Positions 32,326-43,961 of a stretch of DNA of 64,000 nt are shown piece by piece. The stretch is from Undaria pinnatifida (taxonomy: Eukaryota; Sar; Phaeophyceae; Laminariales; Alariaceae). The DNA is taken from contig JABAKD010000020.1 of the NCBI GenBank assembly GCA_012845835.1, positions 16,838,306 through 16,902,305 on the forward strand. Direction: 5' to 3'. The notes under the pieces were generated by a model, which saw nothing but the letters and a program-made list of their open reading frames with translations, ran no database searches and was not told the origin of the DNA. The translations under genes and the position numbers were made by a program. Positions within the stretch are counted from its first letter, which is position 1; each line of letters starts with the position of its first letter.

Positions 32326-35094
32326 GCGCCGCCTGTGTCTAGTTGTGCTGGTATCGGCAGCGTGTGAACCTTCTCGGATGCTAATTGCGCGGAGATGATG
32401 AAACATATTTAATTTCTATGCCATAGAATTCCTTTCCCTCCTCCTCCCTCACTCTCCACCTACGGTCCGCATTCATCGGCAATTGCATAGCCAAATCTCG
32501 CTTCAACTATGCGGGTCATTTTGCAACAGCACAACAAGCTGCTCCTGCTGGTCGACTTAGCCACACGAAGCCTGAATGGGGTAGATGATGTGCCTGGACT
32601 GCAAATCAGCGTCGGCTAGACGAAGCAGCGTGGGCTGCTGGGTTAGGGGAGAGACGGTAACCATAGTGTCCGAAATGAAATTCAAGGGGATGCTCAACAT
32701 GCGCATAGCAGTAATGTTCGACGCACATGTACACACTCCACTGCTGCGTACTCATATTCTTCGGCGGCTGCTTCATGAGTACCAGGTTATACGATAGCTC
32801 TTGCGCTTGACAAAAACAAAATTAGCTGGATTGCGTTCCGCTTTGGATGTATAGCTGCAGAGGCTGATACCACTGGAAAAAAAACTGCACAAATTCTAAG
32901 TAGTTTATCCCCACAAGCGTGAATGCAGTTTAAGGCGGGAAAATTATCACCGTCAAGAACGGCCTTTGGACCCCTTGGAGTCTGCGCTGCAAACTAACGG
33001 GGGGCGTTGCAGCCCGATACACCGTGTGATACGAAGTATGCGTAGTTACAATTGTCATTTTCGCCTCTGTTTTCGGACGTATCTCTTCGTGCTCGAAATT
33101 TTATCCGAAACGCCAAAGAGGGTGGGCACAACTCGAATCTTGGGGTCGCCGTCGTCGAAGTTTGGGCGCGATCGGTGCAGTGTGCCGCGCGTGGCAAGCA
33201 TTTTAAGACTTTTTGCCCGCGGGCATGGATAAGAGCCCGTCTAGCTTCTTGGGCCCCGTCGTGGTCCCGGCGATTAGCGGCTCGCAGCAGAAGCCGCAGG
33301 GCTTGTTCCAGGATGGTATTATCCCCGTCTATGCGCAATGGCCGGGATATCCGGGGCACCCGGGGAGGTCGCCCCCCCTGGGTTTTTGCTTGGAGTAAAA
33401 CGAGCTGGCGCTGGTAATGCGGACAGTTTTCCGCCAGTGGAGGGCCAGGAGCGTCGGCCATGGTTCGCAGGGTTTACTTTTGTCTGTGTGAGTCGGTCGC
33501 GTCGAACTTGTCACGGGTTGATTATTGTTGTAGGCCTGATGGGCTGATGGGCCCGTTGTTCCAGCTTGAGAAAAATATTTCATGCTCAAGGTGAAGGCCT
33601 CTCGCAGGAAAACCGGGGACAGAACATGGATGGCACGCGCGTGACACGCAGCGCATAATACACGCACCGTGCGCATGACATATGGCGTGCAGCGCACCAT
33701 GCATATGCTTATGATATTTGTGTTTCAACCAGACCCGAACCCAAAATATGAAATTTCAGAATCTCTCGAAATCGGAACAAGAAGCCGCAATCGAAAACAG
33801 AGGCATGCCCCGATTGTGTGACTACTATAGTACGAGTCACTATAATAACGTGTCCGGACGGATCTTCCAGGGGTCGGGCTATTCACTAAGTACGGTTTTG
33901 AGGGCAAAGAAGCTCTTCTTCCTAATAGGATCAAGGGACGGGCAACTGCTACTATTTATCATGCACCCGCAGATATTTGGAACCTTCCTCAAATAAATAA
34001 AAAAAAAGCGTGGCAACGGCGTGGGGGCTTTCCACGTGCGTAATGTAGGCCTAGACGGTGGGATCAACTGATGTACTAGGCGCCACATCTACTATTTGTA
34101 TGTACAATATTCATGACAAAAAAAAACTCCCACCCGGGATGCATACAATCAACACGCCCAAATATTGCACACAAACCAGTACGGATTGCAAAGTGCACCC
34201 CCCTGGAACACCCCTCAAGCACCTCTATAAAAATGGAAACGTCACCAGCTTCCGCGCCAAAGACTCCGTGTCTACACTCTTACCCTCCCCACCGGGTCCA
34301 CGCTTGCACACTGCTGCCTTCATGGCAAGGCTATCGGTCTATCCGTGCATTATCCATGCGACACAAGCCTTCCCAAGCCATCCGCGGGTTGCGAAATTGT
34401 CGGTTCACCTGGTTCTCTGCGGTGGAGCATACGAGATCACCAGACCAACCGACCTCGATCACAAGGAAGCAAACCGTAAACAAGCAGAGCGACCGCTCTT
34501 TGAAACCCATATTGACACTTGCTACCAATGACGATACAAAGACTCAAGATTTCTTGCAGAAGAGCGGGGCGCGCCTACCGAGTACCGGGTAGGTAGCTAT
34601 ATGCAAGCAATGCCTGGTAGACCGCTGTTGCTAAGCTAGTAACCTCGGCCATTGTGTAGCGAATAGGTCACTGCACCCTATAGGCCGTTGTGCCTGACGA
34701 GAACCGTACACCACGCATAATAGCACACCCACTTCGGCGAATCTCCAGGTTGATTTCCTCGACAACGCACAGAGTCCAAACGCCGAGCGACGTGCCTATG
34801 GAAAGGTCTCGACGAGATATTTACGAAGGCGCTATTTTCATTCCATGTGCCCCCCTTGTTTTGAAGGAGATTGTCTCCGATCAAAAAAACAGGAGGCGTG
34901 TTATCTCAAGTGTTATGCGGTAGGCCGTTGTGCCTATCTTCTATATTTATCATTGTGTCCAACCTATACAGTAGGTCGCTGTGCCCAACGAGGTCAGCGA
35001 GGACTATTACTATTGTGGGATGGCCCCTACCGCGCTCTGCTCTAAGCGAATGCATATCCCTTCCCGATCAAAGGTGTCAATGAACGCATAACGG

Positions 35095-35516
35095 CTCGAC
35101 GAACGTCTGTTTACACAGACGGAGACAAAAACAAACTGGGTTTTCGCGCACCCGTGCTCGCTCTACACAAACGGAACACATAAAATCAACCAATTATTCA
35201 TGATGCGAAGCAGCATCTGTTCTACACAAGCAGAGCAAGCTTAAACCAACCAGTACTCATGTCTAGCAACGCCTGCTCTACGCTAGCAGAGCACATAAAA
35301 TTTATCAGCTGAAATTTTTTAACCCGCATTAATACGAAACAGCGATTGCGCTATACAAACGCAGATCCAAGCAATCCGTTATCACGCAAAGCGGTGCATG
35401 CTCCACACGAACATGACAAATCAAATCAAATAAATCACCACTCATGCTACGAAGCGGTGCCGGCCTGCTTGCGTCACAAACCCTTCACACAAGCCGATCA
35501 AATTAAATCAAATCAA
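35095..35516 (-). repeat. Degenerate tandem array in the 3' flank of the HHE gene
   Basis: About six units of roughly 60 bp share CTCTACACAAGCAGAGCA, AATCAACCA and CATGCTACGAAGCGGTGC-like blocks. The array abuts the stop codon of the hemerythrin-like gene at 35517, so part of it is probably transcribed as 3' UTR. Confidence 0.7.
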
Positions 35517-36295
35517 TCAGTACGCCATGCGGTACTTGCCGATTAGGTACGTCTTGTACTTGGCATACTGCTCGGGGTCTAAGTTTAGCCACGTGGCCAC
35601 TAGCACCCTCTCCTCCCTCTCTAGGTGGCGCTCCAAATTCGCGGTGTAAGTCTTGAGTGCGGCGACCGCTTCAGCCGCCATTTCGCCAGTTGCCGTCGCG
35701 GGCTCTTCACGGAGGGGCTTCAGCAAAGAGAGCGCGTTTTCCTCCAGCTTGGTGTCCGAGTGTTCTGCTTCGAGATCGCTGCGAGAAAAAGCCCGTGCCG
35801 GGATCATCAACACATACCATGGTATGGCGTTGTCCGGGACAAGGGGAGTGGGGGGTAGGGGGACAGAGTAGAAGGTCAAGAAATATCTTGTCGGGGGGGA
35901 GGGGGGGGGGAGGGATCCATATGTTTGGGGTTGTTCGGGAGGACGGGGCGGGGGGGTAAGCAATAAGGAGCACGAAAATGTGTAAGGAAATGCCTACAGG
36001 GTGCCGAAACGTCTTGTCGGAGACGGGACAACAACAACAACAACAACAACAACATAGCAAAAAAACGTGTGGTTTTTACTACAAATGTTGTTATATAGCG
36101 CCAATAATACCTTATCGCGTCTCTGGTTTCCTGCACGTTCTCCGTGAAGAAGCGAAAGAGCTGGGTGTCCTCGAAGTTTCCGTGCGTCTCAATCTTGGAC
36201 AAAAGGGTTCGGAAGGACTTTTCCACCGCCTTTGCCGCAACTGCCGTCTTATGCGCCCAGCAACCTTTGCGCAGACAGTCATCAAGGGAGAACAT
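35517..36295 (-). CDS. Hemerythrin-like (HHE cation-binding) protein, two exons
   Basis: Exons 36295-36111 and 35778-35517 encode 148 residues. The split codon AG+C (Ser) joins ETRDAI to SDLEAEHSDTK. Four predicted helices carry the ligand set of HHE domains: AHKTAV (helix A His), ETHGNFEDTQLF (HxxxE), EAEHSDTKLEE (helix C His with downstream Glu), and LERHLEREERVL (HxxxE). These proteins typically bind a di-iron centre and function in oxygen or redox sensing or iron handling; the function here is inferred. ATG 36295 gives a complete four-helix domain and no better upstream exon is seen. The donor is GATAAG|GTATT and the acceptor TTTTTCTCGCAG. There is no signal peptide, so it is probably cytosolic. 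Confidence 0.75.
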
Positions 36296-36558
36296 GCCAA
36301 CAAAAACAAAAAACTAGATTGGCACAAAAAAGAGTGAAACAAACAAACCAAACCCTTGAGATCTGCAACCCCACTTCGAGGACAAACCATTTGACACTAG
36401 AGTGGGAGTTGTTTCGTAGTATAAAAAACACCAAGGGTTAAGCGCCCGCTGTTGCTCGCAATTTTCTTAATGGTAACGTTTTCTTACAACAACACTTTCG
36501 ATTGGAACAAAATTCGCATTGCTAAGTACAACAGGTGCTCGAACGATACGATACTGGG

Positions 36559-37315
36559 GGGTTCGTCAAATCTATTGAGGAAGCCCCGCCAGCCATCAAC
36601 ATTTTGTCCAAAGGAGGTACTGCTGCACCCCTGTCGCTGTACACGACTTTTTTGTGCGTCATCCCACGGTACACGGGTGCAGCGCACAAGTTTCTGGGGT
36701 CCTAACATGAGGAGCTCGATATATCACCCGAACTAAACACGCCTTCGAAGACAGCCATTCGTTCGCGCAACCCAACTAACCATTCTATGCGCTGGTTCTA
36801 TTAATAGAACAAAGATTCTCGTCAAATTAGGTCCACCAACCGCTTGTTCCACTCTTCAGGAGCTGGCTGGTCAAAAAATGTCAGAAATGTCATGAATGAT
36901 TCACGCGTAAGGAGTCCAACTCCTACAATGAGATGACTCTTAAACCCTCTACATTTACTTAGCAAAACCACTCCGTGGAGCACCCACGTCAAAACCTTGC
37001 CCGTCAGCCATCAAAGTTTTGGCCCAAAGGCGGTACCGTACCCCTACATCGTAGCACACGTCTTAGACTGTACACTCTCGCACGTATTCTACAAGCACCC
37101 CACAAAGAGAACCCACGTCGAACCTTTCGCGACGGAAGCCTGCATCTCCTCCGCAGCTATGATGACTAACGAAGCCGACGCGCGAAACCGGCAGTGGACG
37201 AACATCCACGTCTTCACCCTGGCCGCCACAGCACGCAAGACGCAACGGGACGTAAGGTTGGACCCGATGGGGGGGGGCGCGGGGGAGGGGGGTACTCATT
37301 ATTATGCCTGGCGGT
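36559..37315 (+). other. Diverged duplicated segment with unidentified open frames
   Basis: 36588-36650 and 37008-37070 share CAGCCATCAA, AAAGGxGGTAC and following bases, about 420 bp apart. On plus, 36997-37313 is open for 105 codons (FGPKAVPYPYIVAHVLDCTL onward) and ends in a good donor (GGCG|GTAAGT). The other copy is open in a different frame (APPAINILSKGGTAAPLSL). I do not recognise either product, and minus frames are also partly open, so the coding strand is uncertain. Confidence 0.3.
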
Positions 37316-37614
37316 AAGTGTTTAGGCCATAGACCCTCGCATGCCTACAATGCCGAGAATCGAGGACTTACGCCCGAGGATAGGTGGGGTGGACTGTAAT
37401 TGGACCAAGTCCGGCGGGAGGCTGCTTTCTCATGGTCGGGAGTCTTTTTGCTAGTGCGTGAGCTTGCGCAAGTCCCACACTACCCGGAGGAATGACCCCT
37501 GGATGGCTATCTCCACCGCACCTGATCCCCAGGGACAAAGTCGGGTGGACATACTCACGCATCCGAATACCACGGCAGCTCGCGCTGCTGTGCTAAGGCA
37601 TTAGAGGGTATAAG

Positions 37615-37975
37615 TCTGTGACGGGTCAAAGGTTAACCAACTGCCTACCCAATCTAAGCCGTTGAACAACTCCCCCCCCCCCGGGCCGGCGGGATAGCAA
37701 GTAGGTCGGACAAACGGGCGGACGTGTCAATATCCACGCCGGTTCATTTCCAGGGGATACCGGGGAGAGCGTTTTTCATTTTAGACGTGTTAGACATGGG
37801 GAAAGTCGTAAATGCTTAGTCTTGGTGGATCGTGAGATTCGAACCCAAGACAAAAAAAACATGGTCTGTCGACGACGTCATTCGCAACAATACTACCAGG
37901 TAGAGGTTATTCGTCCGTTTGACCACTGGTAAAAGTTTAACCAACTGCCTACGCAAACTAAGCCTTGTATCAGCC
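37615..37975 (-). mobile_element. tRNA-like repeat element, copy 2
   Basis: It has the same order as copy 1 on the minus strand: an end repeat (about 37893-37975), a tRNA-like block with B-box-like GGTTCGAATCTC (37833-37846), a body with CCCGGTATCCCC and GGCGGGATAGC-type sequence, and the second end repeat (about 37615-37669). Confidence 0.65.
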
Positions 37976-39300
37976 GTGGTAGTAACGGTGGCGGTCGGTA
38001 GGGACAGCTCGCGCTGCCGTTGCCAAGGAAACCGAAAGACACGCCAGCTAGCGCTAGATGGCCAAGACAATTGAGTTAAAATTGACACGACACGTACGAA
38101 CATACGTGCAAGTGCTTTAGTTGTCCCCATCTGCCGGAGGATGAAAAATGAAATAATAAAAAATGAAATAAAAAAGCTGGGACGGAGCACGGCTGGTGTT
38201 GACCGACCGGGCAGACCTTGTTTGCACCGGGGTGGGGGGTGGGGGGAGGGGGGGTGGGGGGAGGGGGGGGGGGGGGGGTACTCTGTTTTTACTTGCCTCA
38301 GTCATTTGACCATTGACCACGCATCCCTCGGAGCACCGTTCCTACTCCCAATACAGACACCTCCAAAATTTGGGCACTCATTACGCTTTTTCCATATATT
38401 ACACAAAAAAGGTTTGCTTATCCTATCCCCTTCCTGTTTCGCCGTCTGTGGCCACCATTTATCTCGTAGGATAGCATCGGGGGGCGGGGGGAAGGGGGGT
38501 AAAACAAAAAATACACCCACGAGGCTGCGGCTCATTTAGGCTGACCAAGAGGCAGTATTACAGGTATGCAGGCAGGGTTCGACGTATTAAAACATATATG
38601 GCGGGGTGTTGTTCTCTCTCTGTCGAATCTGAACCACCAGCGCAACGCGCCACGCATGAGGACGGCTGAGCAGAACGCTCGCACGCAGCAGAGACGGCAA
38701 CCTACAAAGTTCATCAAGGGGTATGTCGCAAGGAGAACGACGGCGTCTAGCAAGTAATGGCGCACACGGGGGTGGCGCCCGACAACGCTGATGCACGACA
38801 CGCCACGCGCAAACCACAATCGCATATACAAGCGAAAGCGCAAGCGCAAACACAAGCACAACACAAGCGCAAACGCAAACGCAAGTTACGAGCAAAAGCA
38901 GTATTCTGGCGAGCAGTGCCTGTCACATCACACGACACACCACCACGCAACCATTGCATGTTTCCCGCTACAGCACCGTGTGCACGCCTAAACGGGAAAA
39001 AACGCCACCTCCAATTGAAACCGAATTCCACATAAGCCAATCACCAAACCCGACTACCATGCCCAACTGAAACCGAACGTCGAACGTGGAACCAATCAAT
39101 CACTGGGTGGGGGCTTCGTCTGGGAGCGTCGGCGGCCAACAAAAAAAGATACGAAAATCGACAAGCGTAGCAGTCAACTACGTCGGTTGACGGTCGAGTT
39201 CTGGCCCGTCAATATCTCTTTGGCCTTGATGTACTACTTTCAGTGTACCGTGCCGGCCGTCCGTCCAGGGGCAAGAGCGCCGTCAACCGACTTATTTGGT
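37976..39300. other. Gene-free repeat region
   Basis: 38300-38490 is one of three copies of family Z (also 25556-25690 and 50755-50965), sharing GGAGCACCGTTCCTACT, ACACCTCCAA and TTACGCTTTTTCCATA. 38822-38886 is a CAAGCG/CAAACG microsatellite. No gene was recognised. Confidence 0.55.
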
Positions 39301-39500
39301 AGTACAGTAGGGGTCCCTGTATTGTGCCGGTATGTGCACTATAGAGGGAAATGCCGCATTATAGTGGTAACCGGCACTACTCCGCATACTGCCACTACTG
39401 GTTGTTCTTATCTGTGCCAAGCGATTTCACAGGCACTATATCGGGCAACCGGCACTACTCAAGCGGAAATATAGAGAGACCTCTACTCTATGTAGTAGCA
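39301..39500 (+). mobile_element. MITE-like element, copy D
   Basis: It starts TACAGTAGGGGTCCCTGTAT and ends AGAGAGACCTCTACTCTATG. The internal GGTAACCGGCACTACTCCGC and GGCACTATATCGGGCAACCG match copy C. Confidence 0.65.
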
Positions 39501-42066
39501 TCGCAAGGGCCCCGACCTTTTCTTGTTGGGGTGTAGCTCGTGGTGATGTCGCCAGAAGTCCTTCTCCGCGACGATTTCCCAACAACGTCGCGCATCTGGA
39601 CACATTTTAGCCAAAGTGTAGGGTGAAGAAACCGAAGGGGGGAGGGGGGGGGGGAGGGAGAGGGGGACAGGTGGAGAAGGGGCAGGAGAGGGGGAAAGGT
39701 AGAGAAGGGGCAGGAGGCGGAGATGGAGGGGCAGACGGAGAGCGGGAGGGGAGGGGGAGGGAGACGGCAAGGGGGAAGGAGAGGGAAAGGGAGGGGGGGA
39801 GGCAGATGGAGAGGCAGAGGGACGGGAAGAGGGGTGGCGGGGAGACCATCACTTGACTGAGGGAGAGGGAGAGAGACCATCTCTTGACTGAGTTCATCGC
39901 ATCTAGATGAGAAAGCGTCATACGGTCACCCTGCACACACGGTGCACCTCCTTTGCAACCATTGAGAACAACGCTTGGACGAAAACCAGTCCTCGACATT
40001 GGCCGACTATTCGTACGAAGTGAGTTGGTTCAACCTCTGAGACGACATAAAATATAAGCTGATCCTGAACCCCTGCCTTTCCCCAGCCAGGGCCTTCAAC
40101 GGTCAATTATGCCGTAACCACAGAGCACAGCTGGCGCGGAATGGCGGGCGGGCACCGCCGGCAACGGGCGCAAGCCCCCAATAAAACCTTTTACATTCGT
40201 GTTTTCGTAAGTTCAGCTCTTTCAGGCTGCGATCAATACACACGGTGATCGTGAGCATTGATTGGTCCACACAAAAGCCTCTCCGCTTTCCTATGAAGTA
40301 GTGCCATACATCAGTAGTTTCCACTTAATAGCTATAGCGCTATGGCTCCGCATATGACGTTTGCTTCGTTTTTTGCTCATCCCATCTATTCTCTTCGCCA
40401 TTTTCTTCTCTTTCTCCCTCCCTAGATGTAACTCAGGTCAAGGGAAGGCTCTTCTTCCCCCTCCCCACAACGGTACGTGCCTTCATTTCATCGCGGTAAT
40501 ATTCAGCCTTTCTTCCCTCATCGACTCGCATCGAACTGAACTGCCGAAGGCACGTTGCAGCATAGATTGGTCAAGCGGACTCTCCGGTTGAACCGGCTAC
40601 CGGTCAAGATGGAGTGGCGCCGAACGCTTTGATCCACACTCTTAAGCTTCGGACAGGCAGAGCGGCGGGAAAAGACAACGTTTCGACGTCCGTTCGCTCC
40701 ACCCTCGTTGCTGCCCCAGACCCATACTTAGAGGCAATTGCTGCGCATTTTTTGGAGATATGTATGTACTCGAACTATTTACCACGGGATATTCTACGGA
40801 GATATGTACTCGAAACACAGGCTGGCGTGTCCAACGTTGGACTCCGCGGTTCAAGTGTCGTCTACGGAAGTTACTATGGTGCTGCTGTACCTGGTGGTGT
40901 AGTACAAGCAGAACCAGGATGTCACGACGCCATGACGTACACCAGTACCTTTCACGCGAAACTGCGTAGGAAATCTGCCTCCTAGCCTGTGACCGCAGAG
41001 TAGAGCTGGCATCTCTCGAGGATGAAGAATCAGAACGGACTCTGGGGGTGTGCTGTCTGTTGATGACAGATACTTCTCGCTGCTTGCTGCTATGATGTGA
41101 TGGATACGACAGCCGCCCCCCTGGTGTTATATGCAGCGAAACGGCGGGGCAATTTCTATGTACCAAACCGCCGCTCTACACTGCTGTATCATTCGTACGT
41201 TGTCTTACAGCAGCAGTGCTGTATCACGCTGACATCGTTAGCTTCTCACCGGGTATAGAAGTATCCTCTCCTAGGTCCACCCCCAGCACGAGCAACTCAG
41301 CACGGAGGTCATCATCACGAGGGACCGGCTCATCTGTGACTGGAGTAGGCCCTCCCTTCTCTTTCTCCTCAGAAGCTGCAACTTTCAGAACCTCTGCCAC
41401 AGCAATAGTGCTACCAGTGTTGCCCATAGCAGCGTACCTGGTATCGTCTCTCCGGCGTAGCTGCGAGTAACAGAGTGGTCTGGGCTAAGCCTGGCTGGTG
41501 GAGACAAGAAGGTTGACTCTTGCGGGCGTTTATGTAGCTGATGCAGGGTGGTCCCACTCGTAGCAGCGCTGCAGGGCCGCAATGTAAGCTGCGAAAATGT
41601 TGCAACATGAACTCGCGTTGAGTTTCGCAAAAATGGCGAGGGAGTGGAGTTCCATAGTATTTTGTGGCGTTTATACGGTGATTCAGTAACCCCGCGATCT
41701 TGCCACTATCTTGTTTTTTCTCTGTCTCCGTCCCCAGATCCAAGATGCTTCTAACAACGGCGCAGGCATGCAGACGAGTCGCCATGCACGCCGGCGCTAG
41801 TGCATAATTTCCTCTTGCGTATAAAATCGTAGCCTTTCGCAGTCGTGAACACACGCAGGCAGGCAGACGGGCAGACACAGACAGGTAGGCAAGGCAGGCA
41901 GGTGGTGGTGCGCTTTTTGCGACTTCACCATTTTTTTTTTAATGACGTTTAGCAAGCAGTACCACTGGTCCACGTTTTATTGTAGTTGAACTTATTTTCG
42001 TCGTATATGTAGTCTAATACTGCATGTATGATATCATGTATGCAGCAGTCAATATTACCTTACCCG
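39501..42066. other. Gene-poor stretch
   Basis: 39640-39840 is G/A-rich simple sequence. No repeat longer than about 50 bp was matched elsewhere. One minus-strand frame at 41250-41427 is listed separately. The open frames around 40614-40985 lack recognisable domains. Confidence 0.4.
41250..41427 (-). CDS. Possible first exon, unknown acidic protein
   Basis: An ATG at 41427 opens MGNTGSTIAVAEVLKVAASE, followed by Glu/Lys/Pro-rich residues and DDDLRAELLVLGVDLGEDTS. A consensus donor (CCCG|GTGAGA) follows at 41249. Composition is acidic and coding-like, unlike the opposite strand, but no downstream exon could be linked and no domain is recognised. Confidence 0.3.
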
Positions 42067-42300
42067 TGTTATAAGGCTTTGTTTGGGTGAGCTATTTGTT
42101 AACCTTTTGCAAGTGGTCAAACGGACTAATACCCCACTATTCCTTAACAAATGGCGTCGTGGACAGACGATGGGTTTTTGGGGTCGTGGGTTCGAGTCCC
42201 ACCATCCACAATAATACTAACAAACTTTTACGACTTTCCCCATCTCGAGCTTGAAAATTTCTCTCCCCGGTATACCCAAGAAATGAAACCGCTTGAAATC
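42067..42300 (+). mobile_element. tRNA-like repeat element, copy 3, left part
   Basis: TGTTATAAGGCTTTGTTTGG opens the end repeat, followed by ACGGACTAATACCCC, the tRNA-like block with B-box-like GGTTCGAGTCC (about 42189-42200), and AAATGAAACCGCTTG. The matching right part is at 46022-46115. The intervening 3.7 kb array therefore sits inside this element. Confidence 0.65.
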
Positions 42301-42352
42301 ACACCCCGGACAATAGCCTATTGAATATGCCTATTGAATGTCAATAGGTTGG

Positions 42353-43765
42353 TGTAGTGGTACTCCGAGTGGGGGATGGCAATGCGTGGTTGGTCGGTGT
42401 TGGGAAGCGTGCTCCTCATGGGTTCCGGTGCACTTGTTTGGTCTCTCCTCATCATGGCTCGCTGGATAGACTCAAAAGCTTATACATTATTTCATCTACA
42501 TTAAACTCTAAAAGACAGAAAAAACAGGCCTAGGCACGATAGGGCTGGGTAGAGCAGGTAGAGCAGGTAGTGAGATGTGGGGCGTCCTGCTTGTCCCATC
42601 ATCGTCACCTACATTATTATGGCCCATGTATGATGGCGTTGACGTGAATGTGACATCTAATTTCACGTGGTTTCACCTCAACCATGACATGGTTTCACGT
42701 CGAATCTATAAACTATTCTTCTACGGAGGGCACTCCATTTTACACTAGGCCACCCTGAATAGTCGTAGATGCAGATCACCTGCCCATCAAAGGATGTCAA
42801 CAAAACATCCAAAATTGGAAAGGGGATCGAAGATGCGGCTATTCGAAACAAGCGAAAATGAGGCTATAGATCCCCCCACACCTCGTAATAATGAGGCTTA
42901 AACGCCTCATTGCAAGATATACAACCCTATGATGGAGCTCACAACCGTGAGAGCTCGAGAAAGGGTATGTACCTACGGTATGCCAGTAGCAATCGGCCTA
43001 CGATAACACGAAGGGCGCGGCCACTGAGCGCAAGGATGCGAAGGGCGCCAAAGAAGAAGGTATAGACGCGGAAACCAAGTCAGAAGAGAAGAAGGGAACA
43101 CGTGTCACGCTGTGAAGGCCAGACAAGTTTATGGCTTGAAGCGTAGTGCTGAAGGGGCGGGCGGTCGGTCCATTTGCCGGAAGATAATAGAGAAATCAAG
43201 AAACACTGCCTAACAGAACATCAGAGTCCGCTACGTTGGACATGGACAGCTGACGTGGGGCCATCGGTTGGACGGTGAAAGAGAAACAACCAAGACGCGA
43301 AGAAGTACGACGTGGGCCATCGGTTGGACGGTGAAAGAGAAACACCCAAGACGCGAAGAAGTACGCAAGCGTCGGGCCATTAATCGTCCTGCCGACGACG
43401 CCAATTGTAGTGGTACTCCGAGTGGGGGATGCGTGGTTGGTCGGTGTTGGGAAGCGTGCTCCTCATGGGTTCCGGTGCCCTTGTTTGGTCTCTCCTCATG
43501 GCTCGCTGGATAGACTCAAAAGCTTATACATCATTTCCTCTACATTAAACTCTAAAAGACAGAAAAAACAGGCCTAGGCACGATAGGGCTAGGTAGTGAT
43601 ATGTGGGGCGTCCTGCTTGTCCCATCATCGTCACCTACATTATGGCCCATCTATGATGGCCTTGTCGTGAATGTGACATCTAATGTCACGTGGTTTCACC
43701 TCCACCATGACATGGTTTCACGTCGAATCTATAAACTATCCTTCTACGGAGGGCACTCCATTACA
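42353..43765 (+). mobile_element. Short LTR element (TRIM-like) inserted in the array
   Basis: LTRs 42353-42744 (392 bp) and 43406-43765 (360 bp) start TGTAGTGGTACTCCGAGTGG and end CTCCATTxTACA. Flanking TTGG on both sides is a candidate 4 bp target duplication. The 661 bp interior begins CTAGGCCACCCTGA, has no full gag or pol, and contains a 60 bp tandem duplication at 43255-43375. Size and lack of genes fit a terminal-repeat retrotransposon in miniature. The 3' LTR lacks about 30 bp present in the 5' LTR, including GAGCAGGTA repeats. Confidence 0.85.
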
Positions 43766-43880
43766 TTGGGGTATTGCATATCGATACCTATCGACACGTT
43801 CGATAGGTATGCGATTTGTCGATCGATACCAATTGCTTGGAGCAATAGGTCCAGAGAAATTGGTACAATAGGCTATTGTT

Positions 43881-43961
43881 AAGGAGTTCGTGGGGGTATT
43901 AGTCCGTTTGACCACTTGCAAAAGGTTAACCAATAGCTTACCCAAACTAAGCCTTATAACA
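43881..43961 (-). mobile_element. Solo end repeat of the tRNA-like element with 8 bp target duplication
   Basis: 81 bp reading, on minus, TGTTATAAGGCTTAGTTTGG to CCTT is flanked on both sides by CTATTGTT (43873-43880 and 43962-43969). It corresponds to one terminal repeat of the tRNA-like family standing alone. Confidence 0.75.

Larger units (their letters stand above)
28065..35094. other. 7 kb without a supportable gene
   Basis: Only short frames or frames over simple sequence are present. Visible structure: GTTG-rich DNA at 28300-28400; GCGTTTCGTATG-type repeats at 29308-29630; a 95 bp duplication at 30537-30715; an 85 bp tandem array at 32010-32325; T/G-rich stretches at 28740-28830. A 57-codon frame at 33225-33398 (MDKSPSSFLGPVVVPAISGS) looks codon-like but has no recognised domain. 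Confidence 0.5.
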
